Shown here: one piece after another, positions 42,424 to 52,412 of the stretch
How the letters are laid out: each line of letters starts with the position of its first letter
Numbering within the stretch: position 1 is the first letter of the stretch
Origin: Mycolicibacter virginiensis
Lineage (GTDB): Bacteria > Actinomycetota > Actinomycetes > Mycobacteriales > Mycobacteriaceae
Reading direction: 5' to 3'
Assembly (NCBI RefSeq): GCF_022374935.2
Contig: NZ_CP092430.2
Coordinates: forward strand, 3,596,001-3,660,000
DNA length: 64,000 bases
Notes under the pieces: generated by a model
Seen by the model: only the letters and a program-made list of their open reading frames with translations
The model's database searches: none
Told to the model about the DNA's origin: nothing
Program-made: the position numbers and the translations under genes

Positions 42424-43320
42424 TCAGCTGACACCGAGCATCGCGAAGATACCCAGATCGTCCAGGAAGGCGGTCAGCGTGGTGGCGTCGGTCACCGGGT
42501 CGGCGCCGGTCCCCAGCAGGGCGGTCAGCAGGGCTCCCAGCGTCTCGTCGCCCAACACGCCGCTGCCGTCCGGGTCGGCGAGCGTCCCGCCGACGACCAT
42601 GCCGTCGACGAACTTGTCCCAGCCGGCGTCAAGCTGCTCGGGGGTGATGCCCAGCAGGCCGCCGATGGTCGCGTCTTCCATCCCGTTCTGGGTGAGCAGG
42701 CCATTGAGCGTGGTGGTGCCGTCTATCCCCATCAGGGTGTCCAGCAGCTGGGCGACGGTCATCTCCGGGCTGAAGTCAGTGAAGGGGATATTCAGCAGGC
42801 CCGCGTACGCACCGAGTCCGAGGTAGCCGAGCAGGGTGCCGAGTTCCGTATTGGCACCGTCGCCGCCGATGAAGCCGCCGAGCAAGGTGTCGATCGGAAT
42901 GGAGCCCAGCGGGGCCCCGCCGAAGTCGACGTCATTGAGCAGCGCGGTGATGTCGGTGGAGAGCAGGCCCAGGGTGGCGGCGTCCAGGGTCATGCCGTCC
43001 GGGTTCAGGGCGGCGAGCAGGTCCGCGAGACTCGATGTGGTGGAGATGTTGTCACCGAAGATCCCCAGGACTTGGCCCATGTTGCCGAAGTCGACGGCGT
43101 TCAGCAGGCTCTGCAAGCTCTCGCTGAAGGTCGGGAAGCTTGCCGTCAGCGCGACTTCGTGTTGCACCGACGCGGTGAGGCCGGCGGTGATCGTCGGAGC
43201 GACAGCCGTACCGCCAAGCAGAGCAGTCCCGGCAAAGACGGTCCCGGCCGCTAACGCGCTGGCTTTGACCGCAAAGCTTCGCACCCCTATTGGCGCGTCA
43301 ACAGTGGAACAAGTAGACAT
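42424..43320 (-). CDS. Secreted Leu/Gly/Asp-rich protein of unknown family (paralogue A)
   Basis: 298 aa. N-terminal signal region about 1-45 (ALAAGTVFAGTALLGGTAVA), then a mature part of amphipathic repeats rich in Leu, Gly, Asp and Thr (TFSESLQSLLNAVDFGNMGQ, LADLLAALNPDGMTLDAATL) and a C-terminal block GGTLADPDGSGVLGDETLGALL. AAGGGGGA precedes the ATG at 43320. The protein at 43819-44901 shares the same order of motifs. No enzymatic motif seen; extracellular or mycomembrane role is inferred from the signal only. Confidence 0.78.
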   Translation of the reverse strand: MSTCSTVDAPIGVRSFAVKASALAAGTVFAGTALLGGTAVAPTITAGLTASVQHEVALTASFPTFSESLQSLLNAVDFGNMGQVLGIFGDNISTTSSLADLLAALNPDGMTLDAATLGLLSTDITALLNDVDFGGAPLGSIPIDTLLGGFIGGDGANTELGTLLGYLGLGAYAGLLNIPFTDFSPEMTVAQLLDTLMGIDGTTTLNGLLTQNGMEDATIGGLLGITPEQLDAGWDKFVDGMVVGGTLADPDGSGVLGDETLGALLTALLGTGADPVTDATTLTAFLDDLGIFAMLGVS

Positions 43321-43771
43321 GAATAGGTCCCCCTTCTGGGATCGAACATTAAGTCGATGCGACTCCCACATCGCCATTAACTTATTATGGGCTCAGCCTT
43401 GTGTCAACGATTTCATCGGCGGGCTTTGCCGAACCAGCAACGCTTGCTCACAGCAAACTTCCAGTTCACCGGGATAGTCATGCTATCGAGGCAACTACCG
43501 CAAGTAGGCACTGTATGCGCCCGGCGATCTACCACCAGCAGCAAAAAGCTCAGGTGTTTCTCGGCATTTCAACCCAGCCGATTGCGCCGCGCGATCAGTC
43601 GATGGCTTTTGGGCATTAATATCATCTCATAACAGTCCATTGGTATGAAATTGAAGGCTAAAAATACTTTAGCTATTTTCGGGATTGAGCGGAATGCGCA
43701 CAACGCGCTCTATTTGACACCCCAGCAAAGTCACAAGTGCGTTTATCGCGCGCAGATATCAGCAAAAAGCC
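43321..43771. other. AT-richer intergenic region without a supported gene
   Basis: About 450 bases between the two secreted paralogues. Base composition drops sharply, with AT-rich runs at about 43610-43690. Open frames here lack ribosome sites and mycobacterial codon use. It presumably holds the minus-strand promoter of paralogue A and perhaps remnant or acquired sequence. No SigF-type site seen. Confidence 0.5.
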
Positions 43772-43800
43772 ACGCCCGGTCCGCAGGGCAGACCGGGCGT
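43772..43800 (-). terminator. Rho-independent terminator after paralogue B
   Basis: 10-bp perfect stem ACGCCCGGTC / GACCGGGCGT with a 9-nt loop. On the minus strand it is followed by GGCTTTTTGC, a real U-tract, rare in this genome. It is 18 bases after the stop at 43819. Confidence 0.75.
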
Positions 43801-43818
43801 TGGCGGGAAAGGTCGCGG

Positions 43819-44901
43819 CTACGGGGCCAGCAGGCCGAAGGCTTCCAACAGGTCGGTGATCAGGGTGTCACCGGTGATCGCCAGCGTGCTGTCGTCGGGT
43901 AGGAAGCTGGCCAGGAAAGTGCCCAGGCTCTGTTCGCCCCAGGTTTCGCCGGAGGGGTCGAGCAGTGTCCCGCCGAACGGCAGGCTGCCGAGGTACTGGT
44001 CCCAGGTCTGGGCGGGATTCAGGCTGAACAGCAGTGCCAGCGTCGCGTTATCCATGGTGGTGCTGTTGGTGGAGCTGACGGGCAGGATGTGCAGGTACTC
44101 GCCCAGCGTGTAGGCGCTGCCGGCCAGAACGGTGGTCGAGCCGAGACCCGAGTACGCGTGTTGGGTGATGTCGGCGGTAGGAACGGTCAGTATCGCGCTC
44201 AACCAGTCGACCAGCGAGCTGTTGACGGTCAGATCGGGATGGCTGGTGATATTCAGCAAGGCGCCGCACGTCAGGGTGCAGTTGTCGACGTTCAGGTTCT
44301 CCAGCCCCAGCGCGTTGATCATGCTGGCGAACTGACCGAGCAGCGCACCTAGGCCCACCGCGTTGGCCAGGTCAGTCAATGAGTGCGCCCCAGCGCCGTC
44401 GCCCAATACGACATCCACCAGCTCACCGAGATCCACGTTGCCGATCGGCACGCCGTCCACCAGGAACAGGCTGCCGGTGCCCAGCAGCGAATTGACCGCG
44501 GCGTTCGCGCTGTAGAGCGGTTCGGTGAGCGAGATCCCGAAGATGTCGGCGATACCGGACAGCGTGGTGCCGTCGGGGTTGAAGGAGGCCAGCAGTGCCG
44601 ACACATCCGAGCTGACACTGAGCGGCGTGCTGGTCCCGGGCACATTGCCCAGCGCGGCCAGCACCTGATTGAGGTCCCCCAGCGACATATTGTCCAGCAG
44701 GGTCTGCAAGCTCTGCGCGAATGTCGGATACGCCGTCAGCACCACCTGGTGCTGCTGCGCCGAGGAGATCGGTGGGCTGACAAGCTGCGGACCGCCCGTA
44801 CCGGCACCGAGCAAGCCTGCCCCGGCGACCACGGCGGCGGCTAGCGCACCGCCCCATCCGGGCAGCTCGCGAGAGCGCCACACCCCGATCCCACCCGACA
44901 T
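43819..44901 (-). CDS. Secreted Leu/Gly/Asp-rich protein of unknown family (paralogue B)
   Basis: 360 aa. Signal region about 1-40 (GALAAAVVAGAGLLGAG), then blocks that mirror paralogue A: TAYPTFAQSLQTLLDNMSLG, SALLASFNPDGTTLSGIAD, and the end block GGTLLDPSGETWGEQSLGTF. A central insert with two Cys (NCTLTCGALLNI) is absent from paralogue A. ATG 44901 has GGGGAAGGGG before it; ATG 44934 is an alternative. Unknown function; secretion inferred. Confidence 0.78.
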   Translation of the reverse strand: MSGGIGVWRSRELPGWGGALAAAVVAGAGLLGAGTGGPQLVSPPISSAQQHQVVLTAYPTFAQSLQTLLDNMSLGDLNQVLAALGNVPGTSTPLSVSSDVSALLASFNPDGTTLSGIADIFGISLTEPLYSANAAVNSLLGTGSLFLVDGVPIGNVDLGELVDVVLGDGAGAHSLTDLANAVGLGALLGQFASMINALGLENLNVDNCTLTCGALLNITSHPDLTVNSSLVDWLSAILTVPTADITQHAYSGLGSTTVLAGSAYTLGEYLHILPVSSTNSTTMDNATLALLFSLNPAQTWDQYLGSLPFGGTLLDPSGETWGEQSLGTFLASFLPDDSTLAITGDTLITDLLEAFGLLAP

Positions 44902-45059
44902 GAGCCGCCCCTTCCCCATGCCCGGATCCCCCATGTGATCCAGCTCATGGCCAGAAAGTAGCCCCGCCAGAAATGTGTGTCAAACGCATGTGAATGCTGA
45001 TATCAGCCTAAAAGACTGGAAAGATTCCCTGAATCATACCCACGGTAATGAAGTCTTGT

Positions 45060-46772
45060 TCAGGTAAGCGGAATCGGCTCCAGTATTTCGGCCCGCGCCT
45101 CGGGCGCACTGACGCGCAGCGCATCCGCCGATGCGTCGTCGGGCTGCTCCTGGGAGAGGATCTCGGCTTCCACGCGGGCGGTGTAGTTGGCCACCTCCCG
45201 GTCGATGACGACGTCGTCCCAGCCGAGCACCGCCGCCATCACCTCGGCAACCTCACGCGCGCAGTTGACCCCACGGTGGGCGTACTCGATGGAGATCCGG
45301 GTCCGCCGGGCAAGTACGTCCTCCAGGTGCAGTGCGCCCTCTGCGGCGGCTGCGTAGGCGACTTCCACCTTCAGGTAGGTGGGTGCCTCGGCTATCGGGT
45401 CCAGTAGCTCCGGCTGCCCGTCGGCCACCGCCAGCACGTCGTGGATCAGGGAGCCGTACCGGTCCAGCAGGTGGCGCACCCGGTAGGGGTGCAGGCCCTG
45501 GTGGGCGCCCACGTGTTCGGCCTGGTTGATCAGCGCGAAGTAGCCGTCGGCGCCCAACAGCGGCACCTTCTCGGTGATCGAGGGCGCCACCCGCGTCGGG
45601 ATGTACTCGGCGGCGGCGTCGATCGCGTCGGCGGCCATCACCCGGTAGGTGGTGTACTTGCCGCCGGCGATCGCCACCAGACCCGGCGCCGGAACCGCCA
45701 CCGCGTGCTCACGCGACAGCTTCGAGGTGTCGTCATTCTCCCCCGCCAGCAGCGGCCGCAACCCGGCATACACACCTTCGATGTCGGCGTGAGTCAGCGG
45801 CGTGGCCAACGCGGTGTTGACGTGGGTCAGGATGTAGTCGATGTCGGCCTTGGTGGCCGCGGGGTGGGCCAGGTCCAGGTTCCAGTCGGTGTCGGTGGTG
45901 CCGATGATCCAGTGGGTGCCCCACGGGATGACGAACAGCACCGACTTCTCGGTCCGCAGGATGACCGCCGCTTCCGAAACGATCCGGTCGCGCGGAACCA
46001 CGATGTGCACGCCCTTGGAGGCCCGGACATGGAACCGGCCACGCTGGCGCGAGAGCGCCTGGATCTCATCGGTCCACACCCCGGTGGCGTTGACCACGAC
46101 GTGTCCCTGGACTTCGGTGACATCGCCGTTCTCGGAGTCACGGACCCGCACCCCGGTCACGCGGTCGCCTTCGCGCAGTAGCGCGACGACCTGGCTGGAG
46201 GTGCGGATGACCGCGCCGTAGTGCCCCGCCGTGCGTGCGACGGTCAGGGTGTGGCGGGCGTCGTCGACGACGGTGTCGTAGTAGCGGATGCCGCCGATCA
46301 ACGCGCTGCGCTTCAGCCCCGGACACAAACGCAATGCGCCGGCGCGAGTCAGATGACGTTGCGCGGGAACCGATTTCGCCCCACCCAGCTGATCGTAGAG
46401 GAAGATCCCGCTGGCCACGTACGGCCGTTCCCACCACCGCCTGGTCAGCGGGTACAGAAACGGCAGTGGCTTGACCAGGTGTGGTGCCAGGGTGGTCAGC
46501 GACAGCTCTCGTTCGTGCAGTGCCTCGCGCACCAGCCCGAACTCCAGCTGCTCGAGGTAGCGCAGTCCACCGTGGAACATCTTCGAGCTGCGGCTCGAGG
46601 TCCCGGCGGCGAAGTCGCGCGCCTCGACCAGCGCCACCTTGAGGCCGCGGGTGGCGGCGTCGAGCGCGCAGCCGGCGCCCACCACCCCGGCGCCGATCAC
46701 CACTACGTCGAACTGCTCACTGCCCAGTCGTTCCCAGGCTCGTGCTCGTTGGTCGGGTCCCAGCGTGCTCAC
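45060..46772 (-). CDS. glpD2: Glycerol-3-phosphate dehydrogenase (FAD)
   Basis: 570 aa. FAD-binding VVVIGAGVVGAGCALDAATR, the GlpD motif TSSRSSKMFHGGLRYLEQLE, and GGKYTTYRVMAADAID; the C-terminal domain is complete. It oxidises sn-glycerol-3-phosphate to dihydroxyacetone phosphate and feeds electrons to menaquinone at the membrane. The sequence and the neighbour lpdA match M. tuberculosis GlpD2 (Rv3302c). GTG 46772 is used; a TTG at 46802 is also in frame. It follows lpdA by 63 bases. Confidence 0.93.
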   Translation of the reverse strand: MSTLGPDQRARAWERLGSEQFDVVVIGAGVVGAGCALDAATRGLKVALVEARDFAAGTSSRSSKMFHGGLRYLEQLEFGLVREALHERELSLTTLAPHLVKPLPFLYPLTRRWWERPYVASGIFLYDQLGGAKSVPAQRHLTRAGALRLCPGLKRSALIGGIRYYDTVVDDARHTLTVARTAGHYGAVIRTSSQVVALLREGDRVTGVRVRDSENGDVTEVQGHVVVNATGVWTDEIQALSRQRGRFHVRASKGVHIVVPRDRIVSEAAVILRTEKSVLFVIPWGTHWIIGTTDTDWNLDLAHPAATKADIDYILTHVNTALATPLTHADIEGVYAGLRPLLAGENDDTSKLSREHAVAVPAPGLVAIAGGKYTTYRVMAADAIDAAAEYIPTRVAPSITEKVPLLGADGYFALINQAEHVGAHQGLHPYRVRHLLDRYGSLIHDVLAVADGQPELLDPIAEAPTYLKVEVAYAAAAEGALHLEDVLARRTRISIEYAHRGVNCAREVAEVMAAVLGWDDVVIDREVANYTARVEAEILSQEQPDDASADALRVSAPEARAEILEPIPLT

Positions 46773-46835
46773 GTGTGCCAGGCTACGTGGCCGCCCGCCC
46801 AAACACGCTGCGACGCTCTCTTGGAGTGCTGCTGC

Positions 46836-48269
46836 TCAGTCGAGGTCGTCGTGCGTCATCAGCCGGCGAGCCGCCTCGGTGAGCGATCCCGACAGCGACG
46901 GATAGACCGCCAGCGTCTGCGCCAGGTCGGCCACCGTGATCCGGTTCTGCACCGCCAGCGCGATCGGCAGGATCAGCTCGGAGGCGATCGGGGCCACCAC
47001 TACCCCACCGATCACCGTTCCGGTGGCCGGCCGGCAGAACAGCTTGAGGAACCCGTACCGCATCCGGCTCATCTTCGCCCGAGCGTTGGTCTGCAACGGC
47101 AGCATGACGGTCCGAGCGGGCACCGTGCCGTCGTCGATCTGGGACTGCGGCACCCCCACCGCGGCGATCTCAGGGCGAGTGAACACCGCGGCCGCCACCG
47201 TGCGCAGCCGGATCGGAGCCACCGCCTCCCCCAGCGCGTGATACATCGCGATCCGGCCCTGCATGGCCGCGACCGACGCCAACGGCAGCAGCCCGGTGCA
47301 GTCGCCGGCGGCATAGATCCCGGGCACCGACGTCCGCGATACCCGGTCCACCTGCAGGTAATCGCCCGGCGCGAGCGCGACCCCGACCCGCTCCAAGCCC
47401 AGTCCGGAGGTGTTAGGCACGGAGCCGACCGTCATCAGCGCGTGGCTTCCGGCCACGGTGCGGCCGTCGGCCATGGTGACCAACACCCCGTTGGAAGGTG
47501 CGCCCGTACGGGTCACCGAGGCAGCCCGGGCATTCTTGACCAGGGTGACGCCGCGCTCGGCGAACACGGTCTCCAGCACCCGAGCCGCGTCGGGGTCCTC
47601 GTGCGGCAGCACCCGGTCGCGGCTGGCCACCACCGTCACCTTGACGCCGAGCTCGGTGTAGGCGTTGGCGAATTCGGCGCCGGTGACCCCGGAGCCCACC
47701 ACTATCAGGTGCTCGGGAAGCGTGTGCAGGTCATAGAGCTGACGCCAGGTCAGAATCCGCTCGCCGTCCGGCTCCGCACCGGGCAGCGTGCGCGGGCTGG
47801 CCCCGGTGGCGATCAACACCACGTCGGCATCGAGCACACGCTGCCCACCGCCGTGCTCAGTGACTCGGACTCGGTGACGCGCCAGGCCGGATTCGGCGTC
47901 GATCAGCTCCCCGCGGCCGGCGATGACTTCGACACCGGAGTTGAGCAGCTGCGTGCGGACGTCGTCAGATTGCGCCGCGGCCAGGGACTTCACCCGCTCG
48001 TGGATCTGATTCAGCTCGATCTCGGCGTCGGTGAAATGGATGTCGAAACCCAGGTGCGGGGCACGCCGTAGCTCGGTGCGCACCCCCGACGAGGCGATGA
48101 ATGTCTTGGACGGTACGCAGTCCCACAACACGCAGGCACCGCCGATGCCGTCGGAGTCGACCACCGTCACCGTTACCGCTTCGGGCCCCTTGGCTGCCGC
48201 GACCAGTGCCGCCTCATAGCCGGCCGGGCCACCGCCGACGATCACGATGCGCGTCGAGGGAGAAGTCAC
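46836..48269 (-). CDS. lpdA: LpdA-type flavoprotein disulfide reductase/quinone reductase
   Basis: 477 aa. FAD site IVIVGGGPAGYEAALVAAA, the redox-region GGACVLWDCVPSKTFI with C-x4-C spacing, NAD site LIVVGSGVTGAEFANAY and GIYAAGDCTGLLPLASVA. The C-terminal end has YPSLSGSL where true lipoamide dehydrogenases carry a His-x-His-Pro-x-x-Ser-Glu dyad, so it is an LpdA (Rv3303c) type enzyme, known as a quinone reductase rather than a pyruvate-dehydrogenase subunit. GTG 48269 start. Co-directional with glpD2. Confidence 0.9.
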   Translation of the reverse strand: MTSPSTRIVIVGGGPAGYEAALVAAAKGPEAVTVTVVDSDGIGGACVLWDCVPSKTFIASSGVRTELRRAPHLGFDIHFTDAEIELNQIHERVKSLAAAQSDDVRTQLLNSGVEVIAGRGELIDAESGLARHRVRVTEHGGGQRVLDADVVLIATGASPRTLPGAEPDGERILTWRQLYDLHTLPEHLIVVGSGVTGAEFANAYTELGVKVTVVASRDRVLPHEDPDAARVLETVFAERGVTLVKNARAASVTRTGAPSNGVLVTMADGRTVAGSHALMTVGSVPNTSGLGLERVGVALAPGDYLQVDRVSRTSVPGIYAAGDCTGLLPLASVAAMQGRIAMYHALGEAVAPIRLRTVAAAVFTRPEIAAVGVPQSQIDDGTVPARTVMLPLQTNARAKMSRMRYGFLKLFCRPATGTVIGGVVVAPIASELILPIALAVQNRITVADLAQTLAVYPSLSGSLTEAARRLMTHDDLD

Positions 48270-48311
48270 AGCGACTAACCTATCCGCAGCGCGGCGTTTA
48301 AGATTTCTGCC

Positions 48312-48803
48312 GTGCCGCTCTACGCCGCCTACGGGTCGAACATGCATCCCGAACAGATGCTGCAACGAGCGCCGCATTCCCCGATGACCGGCACCGGCTG
48401 GTTGCACGGCTGGCGGCTGACGTTCGCCGGCGAGGACATCGGCTGGGAAGGCGCCCTGGCGACCGTGGTCGAGGACCCGGACTCGAGTGTTTTCGTCGTT
48501 CTCTACGACGTGACTCCCGAGGACGAGAAGAACATGGACAGCTGGGAAGGCTCGGAATTCGGCATCCACAAGAAGATTCGTCTGCGGGTGGATCGGGTAG
48601 ACGGGATCACCTCGGACCCGGCGGACAGCGAGCCGGCGCCAGTGTTGGCGTGGCTGTACGTCGTTGATGCCTGGGAGCGCGGGCTGCCCTCGGCGAGATA
48701 CCTAGGCGTGGTGGCCGAGGCCGCCCAGATCGCTGGTGCCCCAGACGAGTACGTGCGCAATCTGCGGACCCGCCCGGCCCGCAACATCGGCCCCGGCAGC
48801 TAG
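48312..48803 (+). CDS. Gamma-glutamylcyclotransferase-fold protein (Rv3304-like)
   Basis: 163 aa. The N-terminal YAAYGSNMHPEQMLQRAP is the GGCT substrate-binding motif (YGSN); FVVLYDVTPEDEKNMDSWEG carries the acidic residue of the active site. The family cleaves gamma-glutamyl amino acids or related amines; the substrate is unknown here. Divergent from lpdA and overlaps the convergent amidohydrolase stop by 4 bases, the same arrangement as Rv3304. Confidence 0.87.
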   Translation: MPLYAAYGSNMHPEQMLQRAPHSPMTGTGWLHGWRLTFAGEDIGWEGALATVVEDPDSSVFVVLYDVTPEDEKNMDSWEGSEFGIHKKIRLRVDRVDGITSDPADSEPAPVLAWLYVVDAWERGLPSARYLGVVAEAAQIAGAPDEYVRNLRTRPARNIGPGS

Positions 48804-49978
48804 AGCAGATCGGTCTGGTCGACGACGCCGGCCATCACCCGCACCCCGACTGCCAGCGCGCGCTCGTCGAGATCGAACGTCGGCTGGTGGAGATCCAGTT
48901 GCGGCCCGCTGCCCGGCCACACCCCGAGTCTGCCCATGGCACCGGGAACCTGCTCCAGATACCAGGAGAAGTCCTCCCCACCACCGGACTGTTGGGTCTC
49001 GGCCAGCACCTCGGGCCCGATGGCCTCGATCGCGTGGGTCAGCATCCGCGTCGACACCGCTTCGTTGACCACCGGTGGCACTCCGCGGTGGTAGTTCAGC
49101 GTGTGCTCGATGTTCAGCGGTTCCAGCAGAGACGCCACCGCCTCCTCGACGATGCTCTCCATCGCCACCCAGGTGTCCCGGCTGGCCGTGCGCACCGTAC
49201 CGGCCAGGCGCCCCGCCTGCGGTATGGCGTTGGCGGCGGCGCCGGAATTCACTGCACCCCACACCAACACCGTGCTGTTTCGCGGATCGATGCGCCGAGA
49301 CAGCACCCCGGGCAACCCGGTGATGAGCGTGCCCAGCCCATAGACCAGGTCAGCGGTCAGGTGCGGCCGCGAGGTGTGTCCGCCGGGACCGCTGAGGGTG
49401 ATCTCGATGGTGTCGGCCGCCGAGGTGATCGGTCCCGGAATGGTGGCCACTCGGCCGACCTCCAGTCGCGGATCGCAGTGCAGCGCGAAGATCCGGCTGA
49501 CCCCGCTCAACACGCCGGCGGCGATCGCGTCGATCGCGCCGCCCGGCATCAGTTCTTCAGCCGCCTGGAACACCAGCCGCACCCCGACGGGCAACTCCGG
49601 CGCGGACGCCAGGGCGAGCGCCGCACCCAACAGGATCGCGGTATGCGCGTCGTGACCGCAGGCGTGCGTCACCCCCGGTACCAGCGAGGCGTACGGCGCC
49701 CCGGTCTGTTCGGTCATCGGCAAGGCGTCGATGTCGGCCCGCAATGCGACACGAGGCCCATCCTCCGGGCCGAAGTCGCAGGTCAGTCCCGTTCCGCTCG
49801 GCAATACCTTGGGGTTGAGTCCGGCGCTGGCCAGCCGCTCGGCGATGAACTGGGTGGTCGCGAACTCCTGCCGGCTGAGCTCCGGGTGGCGGTGCAGATG
49901 CCGTCGCCACGCCACCAATTCCTCGGTATGGGCCGCCAGCCACGCCTCGACGGCGTGCGACACAGGAGTGGGAGACAT
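48800..49978 (-). CDS. M20-family amidohydrolase (AmiA1/AmiB1-like)
   Basis: 392 aa. Metal-site motifs: [28 protein letters not shown] and [12 protein letters not shown], plus the dimerisation-domain [15 protein letters not shown] and [13 protein letters not shown]. It hydrolyses N-acyl amino acids or similar amides using a metal centre. M. tuberculosis has two tandem copies here (amiA1, amiB1); only one is present in this window, so the symbol is left open. Confidence 0.88.
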   Translation of the reverse strand: MSPTPVSHAVEAWLAAHTEELVAWRRHLHRHPELSRQEFATTQFIAERLASAGLNPKVLPSGTGLTCDFGPEDGPRVALRADIDALPMTEQTGAPYASLVPGVTHACGHDAHTAILLGAALALASAPELPVGVRLVFQAAEELMPGGAIDAIAAGVLSGVSRIFALHCDPRLEVGRVATIPGPITSAADTIEITLSGPGGHTSRPHLTADLVYGLGTLITGLPGVLSRRIDPRNSTVLVWGAVNSGAAANAIPQAGRLAGTVRTASRDTWVAMESIVEEAVASLLEPLNIEHTLNYHRGVPPVVNEAVSTRMLTHAIEAIGPEVLAETQQSGGGEDFSWYLEQVPGAMGRLGVWPGSGPQLDLHQPTFDLDERALAVGVRVMAGVVDQTDLL

Positions 49979-50015
49979 TCAGGCAGTATCCCATCGTGGC
50001 GCGCTACTAAGCTCA

Positions 50016-50828
50016 GTGCCTGTGACGGTACCGCTGGCAACTCAGGCGGCTGCGGTTGTAGCGCGCCGCACCGGCGTGCAGACGCATGACGTGGCGGTCG
50101 TGCTCGGTTCCGGGTGGGCGCCCGCGGTGTCAGCCCTCGGCACTGCGACTGCGGCCCTGCCGATGGCCGACCTGCCCGGGTTCAGCACGCCGACCGCGGC
50201 GGGCCACACCGGTGAGCTGGTATCCATGCAGATCGGCGCGCACCGGGTGCTGGTGCTGGTCGGCCGGATCCACGCCTACGAGGGCCATCAGCTGGCCGAC
50301 GTCGTCCGCCCGGTACGCACGGCCGTCGCTGCCGGAGCCAACACCGTGGTGCTGACCAACGCGGCGGGGGGCTTGCGGGCCAGCTACCACGTCGGCCAAC
50401 CGGTGCTGATCAGCGACCATCTGAACATGACCGGCCGCTCCCCCCTTGAGGGCGCGCACTTCGTCGACATGGTCGATGCCTACACCCCGTCGCTGCGCGC
50501 GCTGGCTCACCAGGTCGACCCCACGCTCGCCGAGGGGGTCTATGCCGGGATGGCCGGCCCGCAGTACGAGACCCCGGCCGAAATCCGGATGCTGCGCACC
50601 CTGGGCGCCGACCTGGTGGGCATGTCGACCGTGCACGAGGCGATCGCCGCCCGGGCGGCCGGTGCCCAAGTCCTCGGCCTGTCGCTGGTGACCAACCTGG
50701 CGGCCGGGATCACCGGTGAGCCGCTCAGCCATGCCGAGGTGCTGGCCGCGGGCCGGGAGTCGGCGGCCCGGATGGGTGGGCTGCTGGCCGACGTGATCGC
50801 CCGGTTGCCGGCACCCTCAGGTCAGTAG
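50016..50828 (+). CDS. deoD: Purine nucleoside phosphorylase (trimeric type)
   Basis: 270 aa, close to M. tuberculosis PNP (Rv3307, 268 aa). Phosphate site [12 protein letters not shown] and [17 protein letters not shown], base-binding [12 protein letters not shown] and [13 protein letters not shown]. It splits inosine and guanosine into base and ribose-1-phosphate. GTG at 50016 (or 50022) is the start. The stop overlaps the convergent GT39-like gene by 7 bases. Purine salvage also includes add downstream. Confidence 0.92.
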   Translation: MPVTVPLATQAAAVVARRTGVQTHDVAVVLGSGWAPAVSALGTATAALPMADLPGFSTPTAAGHTGELVSMQIGAHRVLVLVGRIHAYEGHQLADVVRPVRTAVAAGANTVVLTNAAGGLRASYHVGQPVLISDHLNMTGRSPLEGAHFVDMVDAYTPSLRALAHQVDPTLAEGVYAGMAGPQYETPAEIRMLRTLGADLVGMSTVHEAIAARAAGAQVLGLSLVTNLAAGITGEPLSHAEVLAAGRESAARMGGLLADVIARLPAPSGQ

Positions 50829-52324
50829 CTCACTCCCGAGCTGTGCCGCATCCGCGGCCACATCGTTGCCCAGCTGCCTACCGGCTGCTCGCACAGGTAG
50901 ATCTTCGCGGAGCTCTCCCCGTTGCGAACCCCGGTGGGGAATCGGACGGACGTCAGGTAGGTGACATGCCGCCAGTACTGGGTCAACTTCACGACCGGGA
51001 ATCGCCCGACGCACAGCACCGTGTCAGCGCTGCCGGCCGGCGGACCCCATTGTGCGTAATTGCTGTCGCCGCTGACCACCGGTCGGTTGATGCCGGCCGC
51101 CGGCCCGAGGACGCGCAGCGCCGACGCTTCGCCGTAATTACTGGTGAAGATCGGCACGTCGTCGGGCAGCGAGGCCGCCGCAGCCGCGACCTCGTCGACG
51201 AACCGCGGCCATCCGTAGGTCTCCATCGGAATGGGGTTGACCTTGCGCAACGTGGTGGCGTGCGCCGGTGGCAGCACCGGCAGGCAGAACACGACCGCGC
51301 CGGCAAACAGCGCGACCAGGGCAATCGCCCAGCCGCGCGGCGGCCGGTCGGGATTCTCGGCTTCGATATAGACGGCCCCGGCGGCAAACAGCGCCGCCAG
51401 TGCCGGCCCGGCGTAATAGCAGCGGCCGCCGGTGATGACACACAACACCAGTGCGACCACCGGCACCACTAAGGCCCAGCGGTGGTCCCGACCTTCCGGC
51501 GACACCAGCCAACGGACCCCGATCAACCACAGCAGCACCAGCAGCGGGCCCGCGTACAACAACAGCAGCAGCGGTAGCTGAAACAGCGATCCCACCGGGC
51601 CGCCCATCCGCACCGACATGGCATGGGCGAACGTCAGGCTGGGCCAGCCGTGCGCGGCCTGCCAGATCAGGTTGGGGACCGCCAGTGCCACCGCCACGGC
51701 GGCGGCCAGCCACGGTCCGGTCGTGCGCAGCGCGTCGCGCCGGAACATCGCCAGACCGACCCCGATACCGACGAGCAGCAATGCGACGGTCTGCTTGGCT
51801 TCTAGCCCGATGCCGGCCACCACGCCAGCCGGCAACCAGGCCAGTACCGTTCCGATCCGCAACGCCCGCGTCACCAGCAGCAGCACCGCGATCCAGATCA
51901 GCTGGTCGACCACGGTGGTCCCGAAGAACATCGCGGCGCCCATGAACAGCGGGCTGGCCGCGACGGCGGCGGCCGTGATGATTTGGGCAACGCGCCGCCC
52001 ACCGAATTCGGCGGCCAACAGGGCCGCCAGCACGATGGCGCCTAGATGCACCACGATCGCCAACAATCGAAGCCCCAGCAAGCCGCCCAAGGCCGCCACC
52101 CGGGCCAGCAGGGGTACCAGCGGCGGGTGGTCGAAGTATCCCCAGGCCGGGTGCTGGCCACAGATCACGTAGTAGAACTCGTCGGGGTGCCAGCCGTAGT
52201 TCATGGCGAAAACCCCGTGGACGACCGCGGCCACGGCAACCACGACGGCTACCGGCACGAGCGTGAGTCGATTCACCGGCGAGGCAGTCAAACGACTCGC
52301 CAGCGAGGGTGTTGAACCGGTCAC
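50822..52324 (-). CDS. GT39-like membrane mannosyl/glycosyltransferase
   Basis: 500 aa with about 11 membrane helices. The first outer loop has the acidic motif [20 protein letters not shown] and [13 protein letters not shown], the D-E and D-H-P-P pattern of ArnT/PMT-type GT-C enzymes. The C-terminal soluble part has [16 protein letters not shown]. These enzymes transfer sugar from a polyprenyl phosphate to protein or lipid outside the membrane. GTG 52324 follows TGGAGT. It sits between deoD and pmmB, which I recall as adjacent in M. tuberculosis. Confidence 0.85.
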   Translation of the reverse strand: MTGSTPSLASRLTASPVNRLTLVPVAVVVAVAAVVHGVFAMNYGWHPDEFYYVICGQHPAWGYFDHPPLVPLLARVAALGGLLGLRLLAIVVHLGAIVLAALLAAEFGGRRVAQIITAAAVAASPLFMGAAMFFGTTVVDQLIWIAVLLLVTRALRIGTVLAWLPAGVVAGIGLEAKQTVALLLVGIGVGLAMFRRDALRTTGPWLAAAVAVALAVPNLIWQAAHGWPSLTFAHAMSVRMGGPVGSLFQLPLLLLLYAGPLLVLLWLIGVRWLVSPEGRDHRWALVVPVVALVLCVITGGRCYYAGPALAALFAAGAVYIEAENPDRPPRGWAIALVALFAGAVVFCLPVLPPAHATTLRKVNPIPMETYGWPRFVDEVAAAAASLPDDVPIFTSNYGEASALRVLGPAAGINRPVVSGDSNYAQWGPPAGSADTVLCVGRFPVVKLTQYWRHVTYLTSVRFPTGVRNGESSAKIYLCEQPVGSWATMWPRMRHSSGVSY

Positions 52325-52412
52325 CGGCACTCCAGGGTCGCTTTGGGCGCAAACCGCAGCATCATAACAAGCAATTGACACCTGTCGATTCGCCGCTTGT
52401 CACAATCAACGG

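Noticed and set aside
43387..43902. Short frames in the AT-rich gap
   Set aside because: No ribosome site or conserved motif, and several overlap each other; treated as non-coding.
46221..48071. 616-codon plus-strand frame over glpD2 and lpdA
   Set aside because: It lies opposite two well-recognised genes and has a His/Gln/Arg-rich shadow composition.
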